Below are positions 52,101-57,050 of a DNA stretch of 64,000 nucleotides, piece after piece (positions within the stretch are counted from its first letter, which is position 1; every line of letters begins with the position of its first letter). This DNA comes from Dactylorhiza incarnata (taxonomy: Eukaryota > Streptophyta > Magnoliopsida > Asparagales > Orchidaceae), in NCBI GenBank assembly GCA_033032865.1, contig JAWHQI010000329.1:744001-808000 (forward strand), written 5' to 3'. The translations under genes were made by a program, and so were the position numbers. The notes below the pieces were generated by a model, which was given only the letters and a program-made list of their open reading frames with translations, ran no database searches and had not been told where the DNA came from.

Positions 52101-53248
52101 AATTTCAACTTATGGACCGACAAAAATCAGACAATTTGAGAGGAAGAAAATCATCTTCCTTTATCTTCAGCTGCATCTCTATGCCACTAACAGAGAATTT
52201 TAACTAAATAATTATTTTAGTTGCATCATGTAACATGTTGGCAGACAAATATAAAGAATATTTAGAACCTTTATCTTAGAGAGAATGTTTAGTCAGTTGA
52301 GATTGAGCCTCCGTTTGGCGGGACGTTTTTGCTCCCATGAATTTAGACAAAAAAACGTCACCATCAATAGAATGCATGTTTGGCATGACAGCGGATATGA
52401 CCGCTACGAAGAACAGAAAATTAGTTTTGAACATAAAAGTGAACGACGGTTCATAACCACGGCATTCATGACCGCTGCCGCCGTGCCAAACGGAGCCTGA
52501 GTTTAATGCCCCGTTTGGCGCGGTGGTGACGGGCGTGAACGCAACGCCCGACCTCACCTAAGGAACTTCATGCATTTTTATGTTCAAAACTAATAATCTT
52601 TTCTTGGTGGCGGTCATAATCACGGAGGAGCTTTCCTCAAAACTCACCGGAGCAAAAACGCCGAGCCAAACGGAGCCTAAAACTGGATCAAATGGCTTGT
52701 ACACACTCCATTTTTCGACATAGTAAAACTCAGAACTCTCCTCTACCAGTGGTTTTCCCCATCAAGAGTTTTCCCAGTTAAACATCCTTGCCTTGTATTT
52801 TCTCTCATATTTCAAATAAATTTTCTGCCATCATGCTTGCTTTGATAATTTTTCAACTTCAATCCCCCCTTTCTTTTCCACAACCCGAATCATAAATCTC
52901 AATTTCGAAATATTAACAAAAAATAATAATCAAGAGAACACATACCTCAGCCTTCTCCACAGAACCGTGCTCTCTGAACAAATTAGCCAGCTCCTCGTCA
53001 CTGACGGTCCTAGGAATATTGCCCACATAGAGCCTACGCTTCGCCTCCGGCTCGCTTGAAGTGGCGGCCGGCGCTTCAGCTGTTACAGAAAAGTTCGCCG
53101 TGGATTTCCTTGCCGGACGATTGTTTTTCACACAAAAACTCATAGAAGAAGCTTCTCTGTGGACCAAGGATACGGATTTCGGCATTCTAGCGCAGTCGAT
53201 CACGCGCTGGAAGAGAATTGTAGGTGAGAGAGGAGAGATTGCCGCCAT
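25147..53248 (-). CDS. PSRP2: Plastid-specific ribosomal protein 2 (two-RRM chloroplast protein), four exons with giant introns
   Basis: Exons: 53248-52946, 42279-42178, 42070-41771 and 25185-25147. All junctions are GT-AG and in phase 0, giving 247 residues without a stop. Residues 1 to about 60 look like a plastid transit peptide (Ser/Ala/Arg-rich, few acids). RRM1 (about 72-150) has RNP2 LYVGNI and RNP1 [11 protein letters not shown]2 (about 172-247) has RNP2 VYVGNL and RNP1 SGFGFVSF. Segments such as [27 protein letters not shown] and [16 protein letters not shown] agree with known PSRP2/cS22 proteins, which associate with the small subunit of the chloroplast ribosome and bind RNA. The length fits the family (about 250-260). 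Intron 1 is 10,666 bp, intron 2 is 107 bp and intron 3 is 16,585 bp; the large ones are full of transposons on both strands. The untranslated region before the ATG holds AAACCCTGATTTC; no clear TATA box was seen. An ordinary chloroplast RNP is the only alternative, and the tail favours PSRP2. Confidence 0.93.
25186..25479. other. Intron 3 sequence next to exon 4, ending in a degenerate primer-binding site
   Basis: 25479-25467 on the minus strand is TATTATATCAGAG, a decayed form of TGGTATCAGAG beside the LTR-like start at 25480. The rest is unremarkable AT-rich intron. Confidence 0.4.
25480..25830 (-). repeat. LTR fragment in minus orientation
   Basis: TGTTATGGGTTCGCCAGAGT resembles the LTR starts at 44177 (TGTTATGGGTCTAGCCC) and lies next to the primer-binding-site relic. 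It contains ACCAAGATCTCATGC-like sequence and CTTAAATAGACATAC. The outer end is undefined. Confidence 0.4.
25831..26272. other. AT-rich intron 3 sequence, no feature recognised
   Basis: Short frames only. Lies within PSRP2 intron 3. Confidence 0.4.
26273..26374. repeat. Hairpin: 36-bp arms, 30-nt loop
   Basis: TCTTTCTTAAGGAGGACGGG, continuing GTCGAAACAGGCTACG, pairs with 26339-26374 with three mismatches. The loop sequence CACTCTAATGTGATAAAA itself has an inverted relative at 26382-26408. Either a small foldback MITE or a small-RNA precursor. Confidence 0.6.
26465..26600 (+). repeat. tRNA-like SINE remnant (tentative)
   Basis: GGCTTGTTGGTTTAGCG resembles an A box and ATGTTCAAATCTT a B box, with GACCTCTT/AAGAGGTC as a perfect stem between them. 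No target duplication or clean tail was identified. Confidence 0.3.
27051..27140. repeat. Tandem duplication of about 46 bp
   Basis: GTTTACGTGTTTCTCCTCTT, CGTCGCCTATGGGACTGACTC and TTA occur twice in a row with no visible difference. Confidence 0.85.
27286..27539 (+). repeat. 5' LTR of deleted Copia B
   Basis: It ends TATGGTTTCGTTCA just before a primer-binding site TGATATCAGAACC. A segment TATAATTTGAATATATAAAA is shared with the 3' copy at about 30370. Relative to that copy it carries an extra stretch of about 56 bp that includes CCCCACTATAGTGGG. The left end is approximate. Confidence 0.5.
27540..30355 (+). pseudogene. Copia B interior, internally deleted and full of stops
   Basis: Gag starts near 28229 ([29 protein letters not shown]). 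It continues after a TAG at 28474 with [20 protein letters not shown], where the family usually has Trp before the break. Protease and most of the integrase are missing; only QHNGVVE followed by [18 protein letters not shown] sequence (about 29282-29340, across frames) remains. Reverse transcriptase fragments follow ([51 protein letters not shown]), ending abruptly at about 30340, so the catalytic part and RNase H are deleted. A C run of 15 lies at 27727-27741. It sits in intron 3 of PSRP2 on the opposite strand. Confidence 0.75.
30356..30447 (+). repeat. Truncated 3' LTR of Copia B
   Basis: TGATATATATAATTTGAATA, then TATAAAAGTGG and TTTATTCTCTAAACTTGTGA, match the end of the 27286 LTR. The first part is missing together with the end of pol. 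Confidence 0.5.
30567..30853 (+). repeat. 5' LTR of the Gypsy element (287 bp)
   Basis: It contains the hairpin GGGGCTGAACC/GGTTCAGCCCC-type sequence at about 30661-30686, 22 G at 30689-30710, and a TATA-like CTTATAAACCC at about 30734. Directly followed by the primer-binding site. Confidence 0.9.
30881..32790 (+). pseudogene. Gypsy Gag and protease, with stops
   Basis: ATG 30881 opens a coiled-coil-like N-terminus ([20 protein letters not shown]). Gag core: [20 protein letters not shown], then [15 protein letters not shown] with TAG at 31759 and YRTEFE with TAG at 31921; both sit where the family has Trp. From 31924 the frame is open to 32790: [20 protein letters not shown], a zinc knuckle [14 protein letters not shown], an acidic linker, and the retropepsin site [12 protein letters not shown]. 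The frame ends with TGA at 32788, before reverse transcriptase. The 5' part between 31144 and 31600 is also frame-disturbed. Confidence 0.8.
32803..33633 (+). CDS. Gypsy reverse transcriptase
   Basis: Same frame as the Gag-protease segment but after its stop. It carries [75 protein letters not shown] and the catalytic [12 protein letters not shown]. It loses frame at about 33600, before the thumb ([11 protein letters not shown], then stop). The element could not make an uninterrupted polyprotein. Confidence 0.85.
   Translation: MEEQGSTVAMIMGLTPSAQHTPEVPKRIQALLAQYEDVFQEPRALPPPRFRDHAIQLKEGSEPTNIRPYRYPHIQKPEIERSVREMLTTGIIRPSTSSFSSPIILVKKKDGSWRFCVDYRGLNNSTIKDKFLIPMIEELLEELQGACLFTKLDLRSGYHQIRMREEGIHKTAFRTHDGHYEFLVIFGLSNAPSTFQAVMNEIFRPLLRRSVLIFFDDILVYSSHWEEHLEHVQQVLEMLRQYQLYVNSPSALSAKQRSNIWAILFQQREFEPTHAI
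33639..34579 (+). pseudogene. Gypsy RNase H and integrase zinc domain, two frames
   Basis: 33639-33959: [20 protein letters not shown] and the RNase H start [18 protein letters not shown]. After a frame change, 33977-34579: [38 protein letters not shown] and VAADALSQL. The HHCC zinc domain of integrase follows ([28 protein letters not shown]), ending in TAG at 34577. Confidence 0.8.
34580..34943 (+). pseudogene. Gypsy integrase core, first part, cut by the Copia insertion
   Basis: It reads [27 protein letters not shown], then after a frame change [20 protein letters not shown], with [11 protein letters not shown] and NQPQTDGQ. The catalytic Asp, Asp region is present; the part with the final Glu and C-terminus resumes at 39955. 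The nested LTR starts directly after CAAAC. Confidence 0.8.
34944..35069 (-). repeat. 3' LTR of Copia C (126 bp)
   Basis: Ends ATGCTAATA, where its partner ends ATGCTAACA. Borders the polypurine tract. Confidence 0.9.
35142..36371 (-). CDS. Copia C reverse transcriptase and RNase H
   Basis: 409 residues: [51 protein letters not shown], the catalytic [26 protein letters not shown], then RNase H with [32 protein letters not shown] and [19 protein letters not shown]. The tail is [14 protein letters not shown]. It is a downstream piece of the polyprotein. In-frame stops lie just upstream: TAG at about 36378 and TGA at about 36520 (the second at a usual Trp position). A frameshift near 36830 separates this frame from Gag-integrase. 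Confidence 0.88.
   Translation of the reverse strand: MFAPVAKMNTIRVLVSVAVCKNWELLQLDVKNAFLHGDLEEEVYMSILPGLTPVGAAGKVCRLLRALYGLKQSPRAWFGRFHKAMVSFGYSQSNADHTLFIKRRLGKITIFIVYVDDIVITGDDHEEIQNLKQKLASEFEVKDLGKLKYFLGIEVARSKQGIFLSQQKYTLDLLEKMGMSGCRPTDTPIEANHRLGRDDGVEIEDISGFQRLVGRLIYLSYTRPDISYAVSVVSQYMHAPKTRHMDAAHRNLRYLKSSSGRGILFSPSSDLKIEVYTDADWAGSVDDRRFTSGYYSLVGGNLVTWRSKKQQVVARSSAEAEFRVMAHGVCEGLWLRALLSDLGLVEDRPIRLYCDNKSAIGIAHNPVQHDRIKHIEVDRHFIKEKIEKESYVLPLCPPTGNSPTFSPKD
36809..39427 (-). CDS. Copia C Gag, protease and integrase
   Basis: 872 residues from ATG 39427 ([19 protein letters not shown]). Three near-identical SLSTGVTPA units open the protein. Gag follows ([40 protein letters not shown]), then a zinc knuckle [14 protein letters not shown], protease [12 protein letters not shown], an intact HHCC domain ([10 protein letters not shown] ... 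[10 protein letters not shown]), and the integrase core [23 protein letters not shown] and SDNGHEY, with [16 protein letters not shown]. In that last motif an Arg is replaced by Trp. The C-terminal part is Pro/Ser-rich and low-complexity, and there the frame is lost. Otherwise well preserved. Confidence 0.9.
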   Translation of the reverse strand: MGSSGADSPSLSTGVTPASLSTGVTPASLSTGVTPTPLSGGPPTSVFYRGTTDHNTSQITTIRLDESNYLSWSRSITLALKSRRLFGHVSGHMREPDRTSPEWPQWESENFLVMSWLTNSMQESIARNYLFLDNATDIWRRAESTYSRRGNAAQIFQLRRQISLLRQGDRSPSAYYLEFTQLYQEYDHFDPPVFVSPIDEAMVRARDDRNRIFEFLHGLHQDFDQISVQILGRPQIPSLSEVYNIVQQEFDRRLTLLPDPVPENSALDATIPSLLGTRPSRDPKLRNSDKDHLLCDYCGKSRHTRDTCFRLHGLPTPRGGAPPRGGRGSGRSSGRHFAPHAAHLTDATADISHGYSGPDASATPGVFTADGMQALRRSMIDSGATGHMTGSSTGFVSSTPLSGRDKVSIVDGSLASIAGKGTIPCSSLTLSSALHVPAFTRNLLSVSHLTNFMNCSVTFLPSSCVFQDLTTGKVIGSGSMVNGLYVLDSGVAPPALALHSSTVHPLYSWHCRLGHPSLSVMKLLFPALSTAIFESFVCDVCSVNKHHRTSFKHVSLPSSSPFAVIHTDIWGPCLHPSISVCTWFVIFIDCFSRTTWLYLLRHKSDVFSVFRQFHAMISTQFQTKIRILRSDNGHEYVDSQFERYLADHDIIHPTTCAYSPTQNGVAEWKNRHLLEVARCLLSTMHLPKFYWGDVVLTAAYLINRMPTRILGNRSPLDTLCVPPTRLPPKVFGCACFVHIHHPRPSKLDPRALKYVFIGYSPTQKGYKCFHPPTKKVFVSMDVTFRESESYYPLSASSPSGVPSVSLPIPPPYPLLQGETLPVEVSPVPMEVGSIPISPPSSMPSSPPPLPSSPPSMPPCLLHFRPCRYILDV
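39428..39823 (-). other. Copia C leader and primer-binding site
   Basis: On the minus strand it runs from the primer-binding site TGGTATCAGAGC (39823-39812) through a GC-rich leader to the Gag ATG at 39427. No further gene. Confidence 0.8.
39824..39949 (-). repeat. 5' LTR of Copia C (126 bp)
   Basis: It directly abuts the primer-binding site at 39812-39823 and ends at the second CAAAC target copy. Confidence 0.9.
39955..40837 (+). CDS. Gypsy integrase C-terminus and chromodomain
   Basis: It continues the integrase after the nested Copia: [34 protein letters not shown], the [16 protein letters not shown] module, and [20 protein letters not shown] with [16 protein letters not shown] chromodomain-like end follows: [20 protein letters not shown] and [18 protein letters not shown]. 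Chromodomain Gypsy elements are thought to target heterochromatin. The reading frame passes the polypurine tract and runs about 110 bp into the 3' LTR, where it stops. Confidence 0.88.
40726..41047 (+). repeat. 3' LTR of the Gypsy element (322 bp)
   Basis: Longer than the 5' copy because the hairpin module GGGGCTGAACC-N-GGTTCAGCCCC is present twice (40804-40829 and 40852-40877). G run of 18 at 40877-40894. TATA-like TATTTATAAACC at about 40923. Ends TCCTAACA before the GAATG target copy. Confidence 0.9.
41053..41770. other. PSRP2: Intron 3 of PSRP2, exon-proximal part
   Basis: AT-rich with no further transposon recognised. The donor GTAAGA lies at 41770-41765 on the minus strand. Confidence 0.7.
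41771..42070 (-). CDS. PSRP2: PSRP2 exon 3 (linker and most of RRM2)
   Basis: 100 codons: [40 protein letters not shown], then [20 protein letters not shown] and [20 protein letters not shown]. Acceptor TTTGTAG/GAA, donor GCT/GTAAGA. Confidence 0.95.
42178..42279 (-). CDS. PSRP2: PSRP2 exon 2 (centre of RRM1)
   Basis: 34 codons: [20 protein letters not shown], then [14 protein letters not shown]. Acceptor TTTTATAG/GTT, donor ACA/GTAAAG. Followed by a 107-bp intron. Confidence 0.95.
42446..44360 (-). mobile_element. Non-autonomous LTR element without pol (LARD/TRIM-like)
   Basis: The 3' LTR at about 42446-42721 and the 5' LTR start at 44177 share CCCATAAYGTCGGTAGAGT, GGAGGCGGAGGATACTGT and GGTGGGGTGTRCTCAGAG. 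The primer-binding site TGGTATCAGAGC lies on the minus strand at 44173-44162. The 1.44-kb interior has no recognisable protein. At its 3' end the minus strand reads GAGGACAAGCTCGATTTGAA, resembling the HLEDKL coding end of the Gypsy elements here, so it is probably a Gypsy derivative. The 5' LTR is cut short at about 44360. Confidence 0.65.
42960..43083. repeat. Direct duplication of about 62 bp
   Basis: GTGATTGAAGTAGTGGTAGA, GAATAATCCACAGATGTCGG and ATAACTACTYAGAATTATATCA occur twice in tandem with one difference. Inside the LARD interior. Confidence 0.85.
44823..45954 (+). pseudogene. Harbinger ORF1: Myb/SANT-like DNA-binding protein
   Basis: A short first exon (MKKKKLLK, donor GTAGGT at about 44847) appears to splice to [12 protein letters not shown] at 45253. 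Then [20 protein letters not shown] and [12 protein letters not shown]. After a stop it continues [20 protein letters not shown] and [12 protein letters not shown], the Myb/SANT-like domain of PIF accessory proteins. An intron (45576-45657) leads to [20 protein letters not shown]. In-frame stops at about 45286 and 45460 show decay. This protein normally binds element ends or partners the transposase. Confidence 0.7.
46550..47620 (+). pseudogene. Harbinger DDE transposase, frameshifted
   Basis: It opens with [20 protein letters not shown] and [12 protein letters not shown], then [20 protein letters not shown]. The frame changes near 46975, inside the [17 protein letters not shown] motif. From 46910 the second frame is open: first Asp in [26 protein letters not shown], second Asp in [10 protein letters not shown], and the Glu in [20 protein letters not shown]. 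The catalytic DDE set is therefore visible, but the protein is split and the N-terminal part has stops. It matches the DDE_Tnp_4 family. Likely inactive, though recent enough to read clearly. Confidence 0.8.
48161..48736 (-). repeat. Probable 3' LTR region of decayed Gypsy D
   Basis: On the minus strand the coding end [14 protein letters not shown] is followed by TGTTATGGACC, an LTR-like start at 48736. A C run of 15 lies at 48710-48724. The inner part has GA-rich and GC-rich stretches but no gene. The outer end is not defined. Confidence 0.45.
48737..51470 (-). pseudogene. Gypsy D pol remnant (reverse transcriptase to chromodomain end)
   Basis: From high to low coordinates: [20 protein letters not shown] and [20 protein letters not shown] (51208-50993); [20 protein letters not shown] and [14 protein letters not shown] (50620-50372); [20 protein letters not shown] and [18 protein letters not shown] (50356-49706); the integrase core [20 protein letters not shown] with [20 protein letters not shown] (49490-49278). 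It ends with the HLEDKL-type tail at about 48770. Many frameshifts and stops. It is closely related to the chromovirus at 30567, which has the same tail. The 5' part upstream of reverse transcriptase is missing. In PSRP2 intron 1. Confidence 0.8.
51471..52080 (+). pseudogene. Copia RNase H remnant split by an insertion of about 205 bp
   Basis: [11 protein letters not shown] (51482-51513) is the ALSTTEAEYMA motif of Copia RNase H. About 205 bp later the domain resumes as [13 protein letters not shown] (51722), then [20 protein letters not shown] and [21 protein letters not shown] purine-rich ATCTCGAGGAGGAGATTG at about 52060 could be its polypurine tract. The interruption contains the palindrome GATCTCCACGGAGAT...GATCTCCGTGGAGATC. 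Only the 3' end of this element survives. Confidence 0.7.
52081..52306. other. Intron 1 sequence of PSRP2, possible LTR remnant
   Basis: Directly follows the possible Copia polypurine tract. No features beyond AT-rich DNA were recognised. Confidence 0.35.
52307..52497. mobile_element. Tourist-like MITE, target duplication TGA
   Basis: The left end GCCTCCGTTTGGC and right end GCCAAACGGAGCC are inverted repeats, with TGA at 52304-52306 and 52498-52500. The ends match those of the Harbinger element at 44492. 191 bp, in PSRP2 intron 1. Confidence 0.8.
52507..52677. mobile_element. Tourist-like MITE, target duplication TAA, inverted to its neighbour
   Basis: The left end TGCCCCGTTTGGCGCGGTGG and right end GCCGAGCCAAACGGAGCC are flanked by TAA at 52504-52506 and 52678-52680. 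171 bp. Only nine bases separate it from the copy on its left, and the two are in opposite orientation, as are those at 23961-24378. Confidence 0.8.
52681..52945. other. PSRP2: Intron 1 of PSRP2 next to exon 1
   Basis: T-rich on the coding side; donor GTATGT at 52945-52940 (minus). No transposon recognised in this stretch. Confidence 0.7.
52946..53248 (-). CDS. PSRP2: PSRP2 exon 1 (transit peptide and start of RRM1)
   Basis: 101 codons from ATG 53248 ([20 protein letters not shown]) to GSVEKAE, with RNP2 in [20 protein letters not shown]. The in-frame ATG further upstream at 53410 is rejected because the extension is not family-like and includes the AAACCCTGATTTC leader. Donor GAG/GTATGT. 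Confidence 0.93.
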
Positions 53249-53739
53249 TTCTATCGTGCAGAGAGAAATCAGGGTTTCAGGAGAGGTGCGATGGTTTGGG
53301 ATATTTGAGCAAGGAACAGTGGGCTGGTTCAGTGTTATCCTCGAAAAAGATAACACAATCGCATGATCGCTGATTTGAATTGTTTGCGAAATCAGGGTTC
53401 CATGGATCAATCATTTGCAAAAATTCGTGCCGACCGAAATATACAGCATACGGTGATTTAAGGTGGGTACACGCACCGACTTTTGAGTCCGAAAAAGATA
53501 GAGATAGTGTATCTCTTCCTCTCTCTCAAGAAATTTTGGGTCCTCGATTCACGGATTTTGGATGTGCTGCTTTGTAAATATAATAAGTATTCACGGACTT
53601 CTAAGTTATCCCGCTCCAGAATATTCAAACGACATCTATGTTATTCCGCTCCAGAATATTCAAACGACACCTAAGTTATCCCGCGTCAAAACCTTTCAAT
53701 TTTTAGTCAACTTCGACGCCTCCTATGGTCTCCTGGTAG
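53249..53739. other. Upstream region of PSRP2 with short tandem repeats
   Basis: The minus strand carries the likely 5' UTR and promoter; no TATA box was recognised. At about 53600-53690, units with YTAAGTTATCCCGCTCCAGA, then ATATTCAAACGACA, are repeated two to three times. Confidence 0.5.
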
Positions 53740-54230
53740 CAGGGGCGGATCTAGGGGGGGGGGGGGGGGGGGCAGCGGGGGCCCGGGCCCCCCAAAATTT
53801 TTTGCCAAAATATTAGTAGATTTGGATCCTCTCGTCGAGCAAATGAATTTTGACTACTTACACGTCAAAAACGGTGTCCGGATGAGGGAGAAATGTCTCC
53901 GAGAAGATAAATATTTTCATTTTTTTAGGAGAGGAAACGATGTTTGGCCCCCTTCTACGAAGCCGTTGTCGTCATTGTCCCCTATCTTTAGTCATAATCT
54001 CACTAATGCATAAGTACACTCAGAACCATAGAGCATCGTTGGTCTAATTGCAGTACGGTAAAACTTGTCTTTAAGTTTTAATGGTACTTTACGATCACAT
54101 AAGATCCCTTACGCGCCTCTCCACTTAAACCCACCCGCTTGGATTTTATATTTAATACATTATATAAAAAAAATTGCTTCACCTTTTGATTGCCCCCCCC
54201 CCCTAGTCAAAGTTCTTGGATCCGCCCCTG
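53740..54230. mobile_element. hAT-type MITE with 8-bp target duplication
   Basis: The ends CAGGGGCGGATCTAGG and TTGGATCCGCCCCTG are inverted repeats of the type common to plant hAT MITEs. Flanks are CCTGGTAG (53732-53739) and CCTGGTAA (54231-54238), 7 of 8 identical. It contains a G run of 19 (53754-53772). No transposase. 491 bp, about 0.5 kb upstream of PSRP2. Confidence 0.8.
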
Positions 54231-54238
54231 CCTGGTAA

Positions 54239-54688
54239 AGGAAATCAAGAGTGAAACACAATCGGCGTTCATCTTGGTTGCGGCGACACCGTGGAAGCAA
54301 CGACGACGAGAAACATGGATGACAACGACGGCGAAATAAAAAGAGAAGTTAGGCTTTTCTTTATTTTTCACGTGTTTTTTTAGATCGGGATTCTCTTCAT
54401 TTGTAATTAATAGGATGGTATCCATTTCATATTGGGGATGCTCTCAACCCTATCAAATAGCCCATATTAAATGGACTTTAAAAAACACCTATTTTCCTCT
54501 CCGATGAACCCTTCATCCAATTTTCGCTATACTGCTCCCGGTTCTCTCTACGGATCGGGATCCTCTCCATTTGGTACTCAAAATAGAGGTTCATTTCATG
54601 GTGATGATTGGTTCTCACTTTATCTAAAGAATCATATTTTTTGGTCATTGATATACGCACTGTCATTTGAAAAAACTGATCGACATTT
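54239..54688. other. Intergenic DNA, no gene recognised
   Basis: Mixed-composition sequence. ATAGCCCATATTAAATGGAC at about 54457 gives no family match that I can recognise. Confidence 0.35.
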
Positions 54689-54931
54689 ATGGCCGCGAGA
54701 GAAGCGTTGCAGCCAATTGGGTGGCTGAAATTGAAATCGAGGGAGTCGGCCCACCGCATGGAGAAGAAATCAAGGTCCATCTTGATGAAGGAGGCTGCGT
54801 CGAGGGCGTCTGAGGGTTTCTTCAAGAAATTCGAAAGAGTGCAGGTCATCTACAAGGCTGTTGCTAATTTAGCTGAGACGGAGCTTAGGCATCGTGTTAT
54901 TTCTCTGTTTTCTTCCTCATTCTATGATTAG
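54689..54931 (+). CDS. Unrecognised 80-residue ORF
   Basis: It opens MAAREALQPIGWLKLKSRES in a good start context (TTTATGGCC) and ends LFSSSFYD then TAG. It is rich in Lys, Arg, Glu and Ala, likely helical (FFKKFERVQVIYKAVANLAE), and has no signal peptide or membrane segment. I recognise no family. It lies about 1.4 kb upstream of PSRP2 and diverges from it. It could be a small gene, a gene fragment or chance. Confidence 0.25.
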   Translation: MAAREALQPIGWLKLKSRESAHRMEKKSRSILMKEAASRASEGFFKKFERVQVIYKAVANLAETELRHRVISLFSSSFYD

Positions 54932-55353
54932 GGTTTTATGAAACTATTTTCACTATTCAACTTATAGCAAATTTACAACAAATTAGTGTCTTTGCACATG
55001 GAGTGTGCAACATGTTAATTGCATTAGTTAGCATAAACAGCTTTGATTTTCTTTTTCTACATTAAAAATTTACAATCTTTATTAAATTTGATGTTATCAT
55101 ATTGTTTTTCTGCTTGTGTATTGTTTTCTTTCTTGTAGTTTTGAAATTTCTGAGATGAAATTTTCTTCTTCTTTGTAAGTCTTTAACTTGTACTGTTATA
55201 TATGGGGGAAAAGTGACGACATGGTGAAAACTATGAAGAAGTTCATGTCATTGTTTTAAATATAAAATTTTAATTTCATCCACTGAATTCTAACATTCAG
55301 TGGAACAATGGAATAACTAATTCCAATTATAGTGACAGAATTCATGCATTCAG
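54932..55353. other. AT-rich intergenic DNA, left part of a repeat interrupted by the SINE
   Basis: GAATTCTAACATTCAGTGGA at about 55285 and AGAATTAGAATTAACTTCAA at about 55573 seem to belong to one unit split by the SINE. The right end GCCAAACGAACGAAGCC (about 55625) resembles a decayed Tourist end. No gene. Confidence 0.4.
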
Positions 55354-55555
55354 GCCAATGGGGCTTGACACGGTTGGGTAAGCTGAGGCCCCATAATATG
55401 AAGGTCATGGGTTCGATTCTCACTATCTGTGAGTTTTGTCTACTTATTTAGTAGTTTGTTGTTTAATTGATTGTTGTTTAATGATGTAGTCGTTGATGCT
55501 TAATATTCCCAATGAAATGATGGTTGTATATTTATTACAAAAAATAAAATTTCTA
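55354..55555 (+). mobile_element. tRNA-derived SINE, target duplication CATTCAG
   Basis: A-box-like GACACGGTTGGGTAAGC and B box GGTTCGATTCTC are spaced as in a RNA polymerase III promoter. The body ends in an A-rich TTACAAAAAATAAAATTTCTA. CATTCAG flanks both sides (55347-55353 and 55556-55562). About 200 bp. Confidence 0.7.
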
Positions 55556-55562
55556 CATTCAG

Positions 55563-55970
55563 CCGAACAACAGAATTAGAATTAACTTCAATGAGCCAAT
55601 TTCAATTCTTGCATCCTATTTCCTGCCAAACGAACGAAGCCTTAGAGCAATTCTGACGAGGACATCGGCCTATCTAATACAACAAACAAAGTTCCATCTT
55701 GTACAATTTCCTTTCGAGCATGGCAATCAAAATTATAACTTAACAAATGGAAAATCATAAGATCCAGGTAGTCATAGAGTGAAAAAAATGAGGTTGGAGA
55801 GTTACATAAATCCTAAATAACGAAGAAGGTATTTATTAATGAATCTTCCGTGCCGTGCGCACCAGCAGGTATCGGTGGAGTAGAGTGAAAATCAAGTGTA
55901 GGATAAAATGAGGAGGAAAAGCAAAATTTTGAATTGTATACAGCTGAATTAAGTTGTAGTAAGATGCTAC
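55563..55970. other. No gene recognised
   Basis: AT-rich spacer between the SINE-bearing repeat and the CACTA terminus. Confidence 0.4.
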
Positions 55971-56420
55971 CACTACACCATATCATGCATATGGTAGCGC
56001 TCAAAAACCGCTACTGTAGGTGAAAAAACCGCTACTGTAGGTCTACGGTAGCGGTTGCGCGCGCGCTACATCCGCCGCCGTGGTCATAGGGTATGGTAGC
56101 GGTTACCCAATGTATTGTGACGTTTTTCTAACCGGTACTATAGGTACATCTATTGTAGCGTTTATGATATCCAATGGTAGCGATTATTTCATTTTACAGC
56201 AACGGTTACGATACTCTATTGCAGCGTTTATGCTTATATTTGGCAACATTTATGATACTTTATGGTAGCATTTATGCTTATATTTGACAATATTTAAGAT
56301 ACTCTATGGTAGTGTTTATGCTTGCATTTGGCAACATATATGATTTTCTATGGCAGCATTTATGCTTGTATTTGGCAACATTTATGATCTTCTATGCATG
56401 ATATCGTTTATGCTTGTATT
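55971..56420 (+). mobile_element. CACTA (En/Spm) terminus with subterminal repeats
   Basis: It begins CACTACACCATATCATGCAT, preceded by TAC. The next 450 bp hold dense repeats: GGTAGCGG and CCGCTACTGTAGG near the end, then TATGGTAGCGTTTATGCTTA and TTTGGCAACATTTATGAT units. The opposite end (GGTGTAGTG) was not found up to 64 kb, so it may be lost or cut off by insertions. Confidence 0.7.
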
Positions 56421-57050
56421 TGATCACAAAATAAATTTTAATAAATTTATTTATTTGCCATTAAATTGAATAAAGAATATAGACAATAATAGATATAAAA
56501 TCTATTTTGTGAAAAAAATATTTTTATTAATAATAAAAAGGTGGGAGATAGCCCAAACCCCTCAATATAAATCAATGGTGCACTTATCTATATTAAACTC
56601 AATATATACATGAAAAAAATTTCATAATAAACAATCTATTCATGAAAATTAATCTTTTTCTTCTTCACGGGATCGTCCATGTATTCTTCCTTCTTCGGTG
56701 ACTCCTTTAATGCCTCCTTCACAGTGCCAGCTCCATACACTTGCTCTCCTGAAGCATCTTTGCGGGTGAGAAACAAATTTGGAGGGCTAAGAGATCGTTC
56801 AATTCAAGTGCCTACATGAATGAGAAATAAATCATAACCACGCAGTATCATACAAATTTGCTACTCTAGCATAGAAATACATAATCAACAATAATTAATT
56901 ATCAAGAAAAAAATAACTACAAATTTAAATAGGCGTACACAAGAATAGAACGAAATTAGACATGGGTATAAGAATAGAAAAATAAAATAAGACATGCGGC
57001 TTGCTACCCTTGTATATATATGGTCATTTCCTAGAACCTCTCATCCAACT
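56421..57050 (-). other. CACTA-associated sequence with a possible terminal exon
   Basis: On the minus strand 56800-56636 reads RSLSPPNLFLTRKDASGEQV, then YGAGTVKEALKESPKKEEYM, ending KINFHE and TAG, with no stop inside. A candidate acceptor (CATGTAG) at about 56813 leaves one in-frame TGA. I recognise no family. It may be the last exon of a captured or element-encoded gene. Confidence 0.3.

Noticed and set aside
53249..53410. Longer PSRP2 N-terminus from ATG 53410
   Set aside because: It would translate the leader with AAACCCTGATTTC and is not family-like; ATG 53248 starts a normal transit peptide.
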